Notes: a model not told the origin generated them from the sequence alone. Numbered from the stretch's first letter, positions 8,717 to 17,167 are shown. The stretch is DNA of 64,000 nucleotides from Clostridium ljungdahlii DSM 13528 (GCF_000143685.1 NC_014328.1:2914001-2978000), one strand, 5' to 3'. Program-made: numbers and translations.

Positions 8717-8738
8717 TTGTTTCCTCCTTAAGATTTAG

Positions 8739-8764
8739 TAACTAGACAACATGTTGTCTAGTTA
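8739..8764. promoter_or_regulatory. Perfect 26-bp palindrome, probable MarR operator
   Basis: Centre ACAACATGTTGT extended by TAACTAG on one side and CTAGTTA on the other, without mismatch. It sits immediately upstream of the MarR start and ribosome site. Length and spacing fit a MarR dimer; the regulator-site assignment is inferred from position. Confidence 0.7.
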
Positions 8765-8805
8765 GATAGTATACCCCTTTTTATAAAAAATCAATAGCTT
8801 AAATA

Positions 8806-8853
8806 AAAATAGTATGCATGGGTCTTATAAATATAAACCTATGCACACTATTT
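8806..8853 (-). terminator. Terminator of greA
   Basis: Stem of AAATAGTGTGCATAGGT with ACCCATGCATACTATTT (minus strand, two G-U pairs) and a 13-base loop, followed by TTATTT, 37 bases beyond the greA stop. Confidence 0.65.
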
Positions 8854-8889
8854 TATAAATACTGTATGTATCATTTAAAATAAAACTTA

Positions 8890-9354
8890 CTATAGCATTT
8901 CTAATATTTCTACCGTATATTTTTCACTTGGAGCATCAACTTCAACTGTATCTCCAACTTTTTTTCCTACTAATGCTTTTCCTAAATCCGACTCTATGCT
9001 TATAAGCATATTTTCTGGGTCAGCATCTATAGTAGTTACTAATGATACAATTTCTTCATCTTCATCCTCTACAAATTTAATTTTAAATTTACTATTAACA
9101 CCTATTACCGATTTATCCGCACTTTTAACATCTATTACAGTTGCAGTTGAAATCATACTTAATAGATACTGGATTCTATTGTCATTTTCTCTGTAGTTTG
9201 CACAGGCTTCTTTATACTCTGCATTTTCAGACCTATCACCATGTGCAGCAGCTACTAATTTTTCCTTTGCTATTTCGGCCCTTTTTACAGTCATTCTATA
9301 GTCTAATTCTTCTCTTAACTTGTCAATATTTTCTTGTGTCAGTATATTCTTCAT
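8890..9354 (-). CDS. greA: Transcription elongation factor GreA
   Basis: 154 residues, close to the usual 158. The N-terminal coiled coil carries the catalytic acidic tip in AAAHGDRSENAEYKEA (about residues 36-51), needed to stimulate RNA cleavage in backtracked RNA polymerase. The C-terminal FKBP-like domain ends ISIESDLGKALVGKKVGDTV as in GreA. GGGAGG lies 12 bases before the ATG. It is a single-gene unit here, away from the dus/lysS neighbourhood, so it may be a second GreA copy. Confidence 0.93.
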   Translation of the reverse strand: MKNILTQENIDKLREELDYRMTVKRAEIAKEKLVAAAHGDRSENAEYKEACANYRENDNRIQYLLSMISTATVIDVKSADKSVIGVNSKFKIKFVEDEDEEIVSLVTTIDADPENMLISIESDLGKALVGKKVGDTVEVDAPSEKYTVEILEML

Positions 9355-9487
9355 ATAAGGACAAACCTCCCTGCCATATATTATGTTACTATTATATAAT
9401 ATATAGAGAAAAATTTAAAATTTCTTGCATAATTCTATAGTTTCAACTTAAACTAATCTATATAAAATTTAAGGAAGAGTTGATACT

Positions 9488-10123
9488 ATGTTTGTAGATA
9501 GAAAAGATGCTGGGAAAAAACTTGCTGTAGAGCTTGAAAAATTTAAAGATGAAAGCCCTATTGTTCTTGCCATTCCAAGAGGAGGAATAGTAACAGCTTA
9601 TGAAACTATAAAAAAATTTGGATTCGAATGGGATTTAATCATTCCAAGGAAAATAGGTTCACCTCGTAATAAAGAAGTTGCCATTGGTGCTGTATCTTCA
9701 GATGGAACCTATCTTTTGAATGAAGGTTCTATAAATGTGCTAAATATATCTGAAGATTATATAGGAAAGGAAATATCTAAGCAAATAAAAGAAATTAAAA
9801 GGAGATTAAATAAATATAAAGGAAATGAAAATTTTCCTGATGTAAAAAATAGAACAGTAATAATTATTGATGATGGAATTGCAACGGGTTTTACAATACA
9901 GGCCGCTATAAAGTCAATCAAAAAACACGCTGCAAAAAAAATCATTCTAGCTGTACCAGTAGCTCCACGAGATACAATTTCTTTATTGAAGAAATTTGTA
10001 GATGAAGTTATATGCCTATTTATACCCGATGAATTTTATGCTGTAGGCTTACATTATAAAAACTTTGAACAAACTACTGATGAGGAAGTCTTTACTATAA
10101 TGCGTGAATTAGAAAAGAGATAA
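9488..10123 (+). CDS. Phosphoribosyltransferase-family protein
   Basis: 211 residues. The PRPP-binding signature is VIIIDDGIATGFT near residues 122-134, preceded by IPRGGIVTAYE, the form typical of stand-alone type I phosphoribosyltransferase proteins often fused to or beside dienelactone hydrolases. The exact substrate of this subgroup is not known. AAGGAAGAG precedes the ATG. It is convergent with the next gene. Confidence 0.85.
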   Translation: MFVDRKDAGKKLAVELEKFKDESPIVLAIPRGGIVTAYETIKKFGFEWDLIIPRKIGSPRNKEVAIGAVSSDGTYLLNEGSINVLNISEDYIGKEISKQIKEIKRRLNKYKGNENFPDVKNRTVIIIDDGIATGFTIQAAIKSIKKHAAKKIILAVPVAPRDTISLLKKFVDEVICLFIPDEFYAVGLHYKNFEQTTDEEVFTIMRELEKR

Positions 10124-10159
10124 TTTAATTTGCTTTTTTACATTACAAAATACTAAATT

Positions 10160-10726
10160 TTATTTCTTTGATATAGAACTTCGAATACCTTCCAATCCAT
10201 TGACAATTCTATCTACATATTGACTATTTGTATAACAATTTATGCACTCCTGCAAGTTTCTTGCTTGCCCACGTTTTAAATATCCTATAAATGCATTTAA
10301 CGCATTTTCATTACAGTAGTCACTATGTACAACCCCATTTTGTTCAATACGTGTGCGTAGTTTCTGAATGTCAATAACAATTTGGTCAATTATATTACTA
10401 TTTATTTGTTTAGAAACTAACCTATATATAATTGTTAAAATAAATATACCTGCTAAAATTGCAGTAAATCGTGATGCATAATACTTAAAAATATTTGTAT
10501 TCACATCTTTTCCAATAAAAAAACTACTCAGAGAAGCTACGCTGTTATAAGATTCCTTTGAAATTATTCCAAATGAAAGGAAAAGAACAAATAAACTCCC
10601 TGAAATTTGAACTGGTCTCTTTCCTTTTTTCTCATACTTAACTCTTTCTTGATCTAACCCATTAATTCTAATTATTATTTTTCTTATTGTTTCTAACTGG
10701 CCTATTAAGATTTGCCTATTCTCCAT
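10160..10726 (-). CDS. Hypothetical membrane protein, two membrane segments
   Basis: 188 residues from the ATG at 10726 (AGGGGA in front); an in-frame ATG nine codons upstream also has a fair ribosome site. A helical N terminus (about 1-40) precedes a hydrophobic segment at about 45-62, a loop, and a second at about 85-105; the C-terminal 80 residues are soluble with Cys in YCNEN and CINCY. I recognise no family. It stands alone between convergent and divergent neighbours. Confidence 0.6.
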   Translation of the reverse strand: MENRQILIGQLETIRKIIIRINGLDQERVKYEKKGKRPVQISGSLFVLFLSFGIISKESYNSVASLSSFFIGKDVNTNIFKYYASRFTAILAGIFILTIIYRLVSKQINSNIIDQIVIDIQKLRTRIEQNGVVHSDYCNENALNAFIGYLKRGQARNLQECINCYTNSQYVDRIVNGLEGIRSSISKK

Positions 10727-10972
10727 GTAATTTCCCCTACCTCGTAAATTCATAACTTATCCTTATAGTTATATGTATATTAAATTTCTAGAAATTAATT
10801 CTCAAATATACTAATATGCTTTTTCTATATACATAACTTAAAATTTTCTTAATTTGAGTTGCAATGTTTAAAAATGCATCTTATATACTCTATATTGCAT
10901 GTTAAAAGAAATCTATAGTTTACATTTATAAAACTCAATATAATAAATTTGTAATGAAAAGGAGGTTAATTT

Positions 10973-11608
10973 ATGTTCAAAGGATTTATCTTAGGACTTT
11001 CAAGCGGAGGCTACTGCCTTGCTTCTTGTATTCCTGTATTTGTTCCCTATATTTTAAGTGAAGATAAAAAGACAAAATGGAATTTTATTTGTTTATCTAA
11101 ATTCATGTTAGGAAGACTTCTTGGTTATATACTATTTGCTATTTTAGCGTGGATTACAGGAAACTTTATAATAAAACAATCTCACTTTAAAGGAATTATA
11201 TTTGCACTATCTTATATATTTTTATCATTTACACTTATAGTTTACACATTTTCAAAGTCGCATAGATTTTGCAATATTAAATACTTTAGTAAGTTTTCTA
11301 ACTACTCAAATAAAGAAAAAGGCTTTACTACTGTAGTGCTTTTAGGCTTTTTAACAGGTATAAATGTATGTCCTCCATTCATTTTAGCTTTTTCAGATGC
11401 TGCTTTCTTTACTAATATCCTCAGCAGTATTTTATACTTTGCTGCCTTTTTCGTAGGCACTGCTGTTTATTTTATACCCATTCCATTTATAGGTGTTTTA
11501 AAAGGTAAGCAAATTAAATTAATAGGTCAAATGTGCTCTTTAATAATTGGAGTGTTTTACATGTATTCAGGAATAATGATGCTTTTTAAGGAGATGATGT
11601 TAAATTGA
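10973..11608 (+). CDS. DsbD/TauE-SafE-like membrane protein
   Basis: 211 residues, about six membrane segments. The start SSGGYCLASCIPVFVPYIL has the conserved Cys/Pro pattern of the first helix of the cytochrome c biogenesis (CcdA/DsbD-beta) and sulfite exporter UreH-like families; a second motif is FLTGINVCPPFILAFSDAA. Two Cys-Pro-rich helices suggest electron or metal transfer through the membrane. Its stop overlaps the start of the polyferredoxin gene, so the two are coupled. Confidence 0.8.
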   Translation: MFKGFILGLSSGGYCLASCIPVFVPYILSEDKKTKWNFICLSKFMLGRLLGYILFAILAWITGNFIIKQSHFKGIIFALSYIFLSFTLIVYTFSKSHRFCNIKYFSKFSNYSNKEKGFTTVVLLGFLTGINVCPPFILAFSDAAFFTNILSSILYFAAFFVGTAVYFIPIPFIGVLKGKQIKLIGQMCSLIIGVFYMYSGIMMLFKEMMLN

Positions 11609-12780
11609 ATAATTTAGAAACTAAAAAAATAGCAGAAACAAGTACAGGCAAAAAGTTTGCAAAATCAGTAGCTGCTTGTATACCAATATTACTGTTAAGT
11701 ATTGTTTTGTTAAGCGGCGGCAGTTCCCTTCCAAAGGAACCTTTAATGAGAATTTCTTTTTCCATAGGCTATGTTTTTATAAATATAATATTTTTTCTTA
11801 TGGTGTACACAAAGAAAACTTATAAATATAGGAGGATATTTTTTGTAATATATGCCTTACTTTTTGCAGTCAGTTTTATGACTAATTTAATAGAACTTAG
11901 AGGAAGTATTTTCTATAATGAATCCACTTTTATTAATGGAGAAACTCCATTTTGCCATATGGTAATTCCAATGATTATAATACCTGCTGCTTTAACCAAA
12001 ACCATAATTTTCCCCGGCTCACTTTTAACTGGATTTGCTAGCATTGCAAGTATGATAGTAATTTGGCTTGGCGCTAGTATAGCCTTTGGACGAGGCTTTT
12101 GCAGTTGGGCTTGTTTTTATGGAGGATTTGATGAAGGATGTTCTTTATTATGTAAAAAGCCAAAATTGAAAATAAATAGGAAGTGGACTTATTTATCCTT
12201 TGCTATTTTAATATCTATTGTTTTATTGTCTGCTGCTACTCTTGCTCCTGTTTACTGTGATTGGCTTTGTCCCTTTAAAGCAGTTACGGAAGCAGAACAA
12301 ATAACTTCCACAATAGTATTAATTAAAACTATTGTTTTTTACTCCTTATTCTTAATTTTAGTTATAATACTGCCTATACTTACTGGAAAAAGAACTCAAT
12401 GCGGACTATTTTGTCCCTTCGGAGCCTTCCAATCCTTTTCTAATAAAATAAATATATTTGAAATAAGAATAGATAAAAATAAATGTTTAAATTGCAAAAA
12501 GTGTGTAAGAGAATGTCCAACTTACTCAATAGATGAGAACAGTCTTGCAAATGGAAAAGCTTTAATTACCTGTACCAAATGCGGAAAATGTATAGATACT
12601 TGTCCTGCTTCTGCTGTATCTTATCACATAAAAGGTACAAAAACAGGTGTGAAAACTAATTTATCCAGATATTTATTTCTCTATCCTGCATATATTTTTG
12701 CACTTACAATTGGTGGTGGGACTATGATTAAGGGAGTATATAGACTTTTAAGACTTATAACTACAGGCAGCTTTTTTTAG
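11605..12780 (+). CDS. Membrane polyferredoxin (NapH/NosR/CcoG-like)
   Basis: 391 residues beginning at TTG 11605, overlapping the upstream stop, with AAGGAGATG in front. About six membrane helices carry the CxxxCP-type motifs of NapH/NosR: GRGFCSWACFYG, CDWLCPFKA and CGLFCPFGAF. Then come two 4Fe-4S ferredoxin motifs, CLNCKKCVRECP and CTKCGKCIDTCP. Such proteins pass electrons between the quinone or flavin level and an outside acceptor. It is the middle gene of a three-gene module. Confidence 0.88.
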   Translation: MNNLETKKIAETSTGKKFAKSVAACIPILLLSIVLLSGGSSLPKEPLMRISFSIGYVFINIIFFLMVYTKKTYKYRRIFFVIYALLFAVSFMTNLIELRGSIFYNESTFINGETPFCHMVIPMIIIPAALTKTIIFPGSLLTGFASIASMIVIWLGASIAFGRGFCSWACFYGGFDEGCSLLCKKPKLKINRKWTYLSFAILISIVLLSAATLAPVYCDWLCPFKAVTEAEQITSTIVLIKTIVFYSLFLILVIILPILTGKRTQCGLFCPFGAFQSFSNKINIFEIRIDKNKCLNCKKCVRECPTYSIDENSLANGKALITCTKCGKCIDTCPASAVSYHIKGTKTGVKTNLSRYLFLYPAYIFALTIGGGTMIKGVYRLLRLITTGSFF

Positions 12781-12816
12781 AAGTAATTAAATAATAAAAA
12801 GAAAGGCGGATTAAAA

Positions 12817-13266
12817 ATGATCAAATTGAAAGCTTTTTTAGGGTATACTGCTGCTGTTTTATCCTTATTTGTAGTACTAGCCACTTTTATAGCTACTGAC
12901 TTCTGGGCTAAAGAGTTTGTTAATATAACTTCAATAAAAGTTTCTCCTATATATACTGGCGGTGAAGTAAATAAGACTATTTCTTTCAAGGATTATAACA
13001 TAAAAATACACAAACCTGTATTTCAGGGTCTTTTTTCTGATAGATCTAAAGGCTTTGTTGAAATTGATTATACAGGTAAAAATATACCTAAAGTAATTTC
13101 TCAAAGTATAGATTTTGATGGGGATGGTAAGTATGATTTTTATATTAAATACGACACTAAAAATGATAAATCTCAATTTAAATCTTTAAATAAAAATGTA
13201 GTTTCTCTGCAGGGAGTATATAAAATAACGACTGGATATGCTGTCAGAGTAAATTTAAAAAAGTAG
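12817..13266 (+). CDS. Exported or anchored protein of the polyferredoxin module
   Basis: 149 residues. One N-terminal membrane anchor (about 5-28) is followed by a small extracytoplasmic domain. A loop DFDGDGKYDFYIKYD matches the acidic pattern of EF-hand/dockerin calcium loops. No family was recognised. AAAGGCGG precedes the ATG, 36 bases after the polyferredoxin stop, and a terminator follows, so it is the last gene of this operon. A periplasmic-side partner of the electron-transfer protein is an inference from order. Confidence 0.65.
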   Translation: MIKLKAFLGYTAAVLSLFVVLATFIATDFWAKEFVNITSIKVSPIYTGGEVNKTISFKDYNIKIHKPVFQGLFSDRSKGFVEIDYTGKNIPKVISQSIDFDGDGKYDFYIKYDTKNDKSQFKSLNKNVVSLQGVYKITTGYAVRVNLKK

Positions 13267-13276
13267 ATAACATAAG

Positions 13277-13310
13277 AAGTAAGGTTCACATAGAGTTTTG
13301 AACCTTACTT
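13277..13310. terminator. Bidirectional terminator
   Basis: Stem AAGTAAGGTTCA with TGAACCTTACTT and a ten-base loop, T-tract on the right, between the polyferredoxin operon and the convergent DUF3021 gene. Confidence 0.85.
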
Positions 13311-13334
13311 TTATTTAGTTACTTTTTGACACAT

Positions 13335-13775
13335 TTAATGATTTCCTCTTAGTTGCTTCTTCTTATTTATAAGTTTTAAATTGAACTTCAAATATTTTTT
13401 ATAGGAATAGTAGCAAAAACTCATTCCTAAAAATTCCGCTGATATTAAAATTGAGGCTAATGTCACTGTTACAATTTTTTCATCATAAACTAAATAGTTA
13501 TATAAGGATGGTATATATGAAATAACTCCTATTATAACAAACACTGCTAAAAAAGATAATTTTGCATCAATTTGTTTTATCCCAAGCATATAAATGAATA
13601 CAAACCTGGAAATTGTTCCGATAACACCACCAAGTATACAAGATATAATTAATATAGACGCAACTACGCCATTCATATTTACAACCGTTACTTGGCACAT
13701 ACCAACAAATAATCCAATAAATACAGATATTATTAAGTTAAATAAAAAGTCTTTTACGTTTTCCTTCATATTCAA
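13335..13775 (-). CDS. DUF3021-family membrane protein
   Basis: 146 residues with four hydrophobic segments, starting MNMKENVKDFLFN. Length, topology and the position just behind a LytTR gene match DUF3021, a family regularly paired with stand-alone LytTR regulators and thought to modulate them at the membrane. GAGGTGATT precedes the start. Last gene of the ArsB/NhaD-LytTR operon. Confidence 0.75.
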   Translation of the reverse strand: MNMKENVKDFLFNLIISVFIGLFVGMCQVTVVNMNGVVASILIISCILGGVIGTISRFVFIYMLGIKQIDAKLSFLAVFVIIGVISYIPSLYNYLVYDEKIVTVTLASILISAEFLGMSFCYYSYKKYLKFNLKLINKKKQLRGNH

Positions 13776-13800
13776 ATCACCTCAAAATTTATAAACCTCT

Positions 13801-14349
13801 CTATACGCCGAGGAATTTCTTAAAATCGTTCAAATATTTTCGTGTAACATAAACTTCTTCATCTATATTCATAATTTTTAATATAAGCTTACTATTAAAC
13901 CAAGAAATTATACGATCTACCTTTTCTATATTTACAACAAAACATTTACTCACTCTTATGAAGCCTTTACTTTCTAGTTTTTCTTCTAACTCATAAAGCT
14001 TTTCCTTTACTTTATATTTTTTGTCCCTTGTTCTACCGAAAACGTCATTACCCATAGCTTCAAAATAGTAAATTTCATCATAAGTTAATACCTTAAGCTC
14101 ATCTTTTTCGCATCTTCCTGTAATTATATTTTTAAACTCCTCTTTACTTGTTGAAATTTCATCTAAATAATCCATTAAAACATTTATGGTCGTCATATCA
14201 AAATATATGCCTATTTTTCCCTTTTCTAAAGGAAATCCTTTTTCAATTACACACACATTGGCATCCTTACTAATTTCTATTTTCCGAGTATTAAGTATTT
14301 CTTCTAATACTCTGGTCATATTTTCAGAACAAATTAAATTCATTTCCAT
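13801..14349 (-). CDS. LytTR-domain DNA-binding regulator
   Basis: 182 residues without a receiver domain. The C-terminal 95 residues form a LytTR domain: EIYYFEAMGNDVFGRTRDKK, then KGFIRVSKCFVVNIEKVDRI, and the closing VTRKYLNDFKKFL. Stand-alone LytTR proteins followed by DUF3021 usually autoregulate their operon. It starts 16 bases after the transporter stop, so transporter output and regulator are co-transcribed. Confidence 0.9.
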   Translation of the reverse strand: MEMNLICSENMTRVLEEILNTRKIEISKDANVCVIEKGFPLEKGKIGIYFDMTTINVLMDYLDEISTSKEEFKNIITGRCEKDELKVLTYDEIYYFEAMGNDVFGRTRDKKYKVKEKLYELEEKLESKGFIRVSKCFVVNIEKVDRIISWFNSKLILKIMNIDEEVYVTRKYLNDFKKFLGV

Positions 14350-14365
14350 GATAAAACCCCATTTT

Positions 14366-15478
14366 TCACATTCTACTATAAAAAAAAGTTCCTAGAACAA
14401 CTAAGAAAAAAAAGTTTAAAATAGTAAATTTCACTAAATATTCCTTCTTCTTCTGTGGATATTCATTGGCAAATATCTTATATGAAATAAGGCTAGCTAA
14501 AGAAGCAATTGGAGTTCCAAGTCCCCCAATATTTGCACCGCAAAATAAAGCATAGCTATATTTTGTAAAAGGAGCCAACAAAATTGTGCTCGGTACATTG
14601 CTGATTATTTGACTTAAAATAATCGAGACAATATAACTTGCTCCCATGGTTTGAGTAATATTTGATAAATTACTTTTCAAAATAGATATATTTGATATAT
14701 TGCCAACTGCAATAAAAAAGCATATAAAAGTAATTAGCAATTTATAATCAACCTTTTTAAAGGTACTTTTGTTTAAAATGAGAGTAATTAGTACTACTAC
14801 AAATAATGAAGCTAAATAATACACCATACCAAAAACACTTAAAATTATAAGAACAAATAATATTGAAAATATACTAATTTTCTTTTTTTCAACTATTTTA
14901 ATGCAACTCATATCACAATTAATTTGCTTTGGCTTAATAATAAAACTTATTAATATAATTAAAATTAAACTAATAATACAAATTGGTAGTGAAAAATTGA
15001 AAAAACTTTTTGCATTTAGTTTAAAAAATGAAAAAATATAAAGATTTTGTGGATTCCCCATGGGTGTTGCACTGCTTCCCAAATTTGCAGAAATTGTTAC
15101 CATAACTGAAGGTATAATAATATTAAAATCACTTTTCTGTGAGATTAACACCATAATGGGCAGCACCGTCAATAATGACACATCATTTGTTAAAAGCATT
15201 GAAAATACAAATGAAATTAAACACAATACTTGAGTTAATATTCTTTGATTTTTACAACTATTTAAAATAGCTACCGAAATGTAACTAAGCAAAGAGTATT
15301 CTTCAAAAACTTTTATTATAATCATTAATTCAAATAAGCAAGCTATTACTTTGAAATCTATGTAATCTATACGAGGGATATTAAAAAAAGAAGTAATTAT
15401 TACTGCTAATAAAGAAGCCGAGAAAAAAATATCTTCACACAATTTTAATTTTATTTTATTTAACACATTTATAGCCAT
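14366..15478 (-). CDS. ArsB/NhaD-family (SLC13-like) ion transporter
   Basis: 370 residues, about ten to eleven membrane segments. The ion-transporter superfamily signature ANLGSSATPMGNPQNLYIF is near the middle and a second related half-repeat near ISNVPSTILLAPF and GANIGGLGTPIASLAS, as in NhaD and ArsB antiporters. The ATG at 15478 follows AGGGGGAAAT; an ATG eight codons upstream is weaker. Ion specificity (Na+/H+, arsenite or dicarboxylate) cannot be fixed. A structured leader precedes it. Confidence 0.85.
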   Translation of the reverse strand: MAINVLNKIKLKLCEDIFFSASLLAVIITSFFNIPRIDYIDFKVIACLFELMIIIKVFEEYSLLSYISVAILNSCKNQRILTQVLCLISFVFSMLLTNDVSLLTVLPIMVLISQKSDFNIIIPSVMVTISANLGSSATPMGNPQNLYIFSFFKLNAKSFFNFSLPICIISLILIILISFIIKPKQINCDMSCIKIVEKKKISIFSILFVLIILSVFGMVYYLASLFVVVLITLILNKSTFKKVDYKLLITFICFFIAVGNISNISILKSNLSNITQTMGASYIVSIILSQIISNVPSTILLAPFTKYSYALFCGANIGGLGTPIASLASLISYKIFANEYPQKKKEYLVKFTILNFFFLVVLGTFFYSRM

Positions 15479-15502
15479 ATTTCCCCCTAGAGAAAACATC
15501 AA

Positions 15503-15600
15503 AAAATTACCCGTACTTCAAAATCAGCACAAGGCTTGTCTACGTTGCCGCAATGTAAAACTTATTGCCGCTAAACTTTTCTATCCAATCCATAATTCTA
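15503..15600 (-). promoter_or_regulatory. Structured leader with two GCGGCAA boxes before the ion transporter
   Basis: On the minus strand a hairpin is closed by GTTTA and TAGAC (15572-15576 with 15538-15542); inside, GCGGCAAT and ATTGCGGC face each other around a nine-base loop, giving CAAT/ATTG pairs and a G-rich internal loop. A small ACAA/TTGT hairpin and the start region follow. Position and conservation-like GCGGCAA repeats suggest a cis-acting RNA; no known riboswitch class was matched with certainty. Confidence 0.45.
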
Positions 15601-15796
15601 ACGAATTATATAGAAAGAACCAGTTTATCAAACATTAGTGTAAATCTTATTTACTAATAAGTCAATATTTATTTCAATTTCTTATTTATCCACCTTTATA
15701 CGCTATTTGAGTCAGATGTAAAAGCTTTTCAATTGCTAATTTAATGTTTGACAACTTACATCTTATCTGTATATGATAAATTTGTTTATATAATTT

Positions 15797-15978
15797 TTTA
15801 TCAATGAATCTTACTTAGTGGGATTTTGTTTCTCCCACTAAGTTTAGATGAATTATCTAGGGGCGTAGCTACTGTTATCTCCCACTTTGATAGAAAAGCA
15901 GATATTCCAAATCTTTGATTTGGTATAGTCGCTTTCGCTGTGTGCGTGGGAGTGTTACAGTAAGTAGCCATCAGATAA
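15797..15978 (+). repeat. Family 1 RNA-like repeat, copy C
   Basis: About 180 bases ending 28 bases before the transporter gene at 16007. Hairpins: ACTTAGTGGGA with its complement; TACTGT (15870-15875) with ACAGTA (15957-15962); CTCCCAC (15879-15885) with GTGGGAG (15946-15952); CCAAATC with GATTTGG. The 3' box GTAGCCATCAGATAA and the box GGGGCGTAGCT recur in copies at 33.7 and 43.6 kb. Confidence 0.6.
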
Positions 15979-16006
15979 GAACAATAAATAACAGGAAGGT
16001 TAATAT

Positions 16007-16918
16007 ATGGGAACAAATACAGTAATAACTCAAATAATATCGTTATTTTTAGTTGCATTAGTAGGTTTTTATGGAGGAAAGAAAAATATTATAGATGAAA
16101 ATTTATCAAATGGATTGTCCAAGCTATTAGTAGAAATAACCACTCCTTTTTTAGTTATTTCTTCATTTAGTATTTCTTATGGTTCAAACGTTGCAAATAA
16201 TATTATAAGGACTTTTATCTACAGCTTCATAATATTTATATTAACTCCACTATTAGTAAAGCCTTTGCTTATAGGAGTTGATAAAAGCAAGAAGAACGTT
16301 CTTGAATTTGCAATGGTGTTTTCAAACTGCGGCTTTATGGGATTTCCTGTAGCTCAAAGTATTTTTGGAAACGAAGGAGTCGTTTATGCTGCTATATTTA
16401 ACATGGTTTTCAATATCTTTGTATGGACTTATGGTGTAATGTTATTTAATAATACAAGCAGCTTTAAAGAAGTAATAAAATCTCTTAAAAATCCAGGAAT
16501 AGTTTCTGCAGTAATTGGACTTTTAATTATGATATTTTCAATAAAAATTCCCCCTATTTTTATGAGCACAATGAAGATGGTGGGAAGCCTAACAACTCCT
16601 ATATCTATGCTTATAATAGGAAGTTTATTGTCAAGAAGTGAGCTTAGTAAAATCATTAAAGACAAGAGTATGTATTATGGTTCACTCATAAAACTTATAC
16701 TTATACCAGCAGCATTATACTTGGTTTCGCTCTTATTTAAAGAACATTCCATGGTATTAAAGACATTAATCTTAATGCAAGCTATGCCTGCTGGAGCATT
16801 TACAACAATTTTTGCAGAAAACTTTAACAAAAATAAAGAGTATTCTGCTTTTATAGTATCCTTTTCATCACTGCTTTCAATAGTTACTATACCAATTGTA
16901 ATTAAACTTTTTATATAG
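16007..16918 (+). CDS. Auxin efflux carrier (AEC)-family transporter
   Basis: 303 residues, about ten membrane segments in two inverted halves, typical length for the family. Characteristic stretches are VFSNCGFMGFPVAQSIFGNEG in the middle (first 20 residues of that block are the family signature) and MQAMPAGAFTTIFAENF near the end. Bacterial members include malate and malonate permeases. AGGAAGG precedes the ATG. It is preceded by a family 1 repeat and followed by a family 3 palindrome. Confidence 0.88.
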   Translation: MGTNTVITQIISLFLVALVGFYGGKKNIIDENLSNGLSKLLVEITTPFLVISSFSISYGSNVANNIIRTFIYSFIIFILTPLLVKPLLIGVDKSKKNVLEFAMVFSNCGFMGFPVAQSIFGNEGVVYAAIFNMVFNIFVWTYGVMLFNNTSSFKEVIKSLKNPGIVSAVIGLLIMIFSIKIPPIFMSTMKMVGSLTTPISMLIIGSLLSRSELSKIIKDKSMYYGSLIKLILIPAALYLVSLLFKEHSMVLKTLILMQAMPAGAFTTIFAENFNKNKEYSAFIVSFSSLLSIVTIPIVIKLFI

Positions 16919-17167
16919 AATTTCTAACCAGAAAATTAACTTATACCAGCCATATACTAACAAATTTCATCACACTAAAAACTTTTTATAAGTCTAAAGC
17001 TCGGTATTTTGAAAATCTAAAGAAGCTTATATAAACTCGTACCTCAGACATATATAAGCTTCTAAGATTTTCTAAAATACCTCACTAAGACTTATAAAAA
17101 AAGTTTTTAAATGTGCTTTCAATTTTGTTAGTATATTTTATGTATAAGTTAAAATTTCAATTAGAAT
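16919..17167. repeat. Family 3 long palindromic repeat, copy a
   Basis: About 250 bases forming one imperfect palindrome: outer arms TTCTAACC..TTAACTTATA against TATAAGTTAAAATTTCAA, inner arms AGAAGCTTATATA with TATATAAGCTTCT, and a centre containing AACTCGTACCTCA. The centre is shared with the copy at 41.2 kb. Confidence 0.7.

Noticed and set aside
8890..9354. Naming a species from greA and other housekeeping genes
   Set aside because: Without a database comparison only a Clostridium-type origin can be supported.
9141..9440. 99-codon plus-strand ORF over greA
   Set aside because: Antisense to a complete greA gene, no ribosome site, low-complexity hydrophobic translation.
15801..16058. 85-codon minus-strand ORF over the family 1 copy
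   Set aside because: No ribosome site, runs into the transporter start, and the translation reflects the hairpin repeats.
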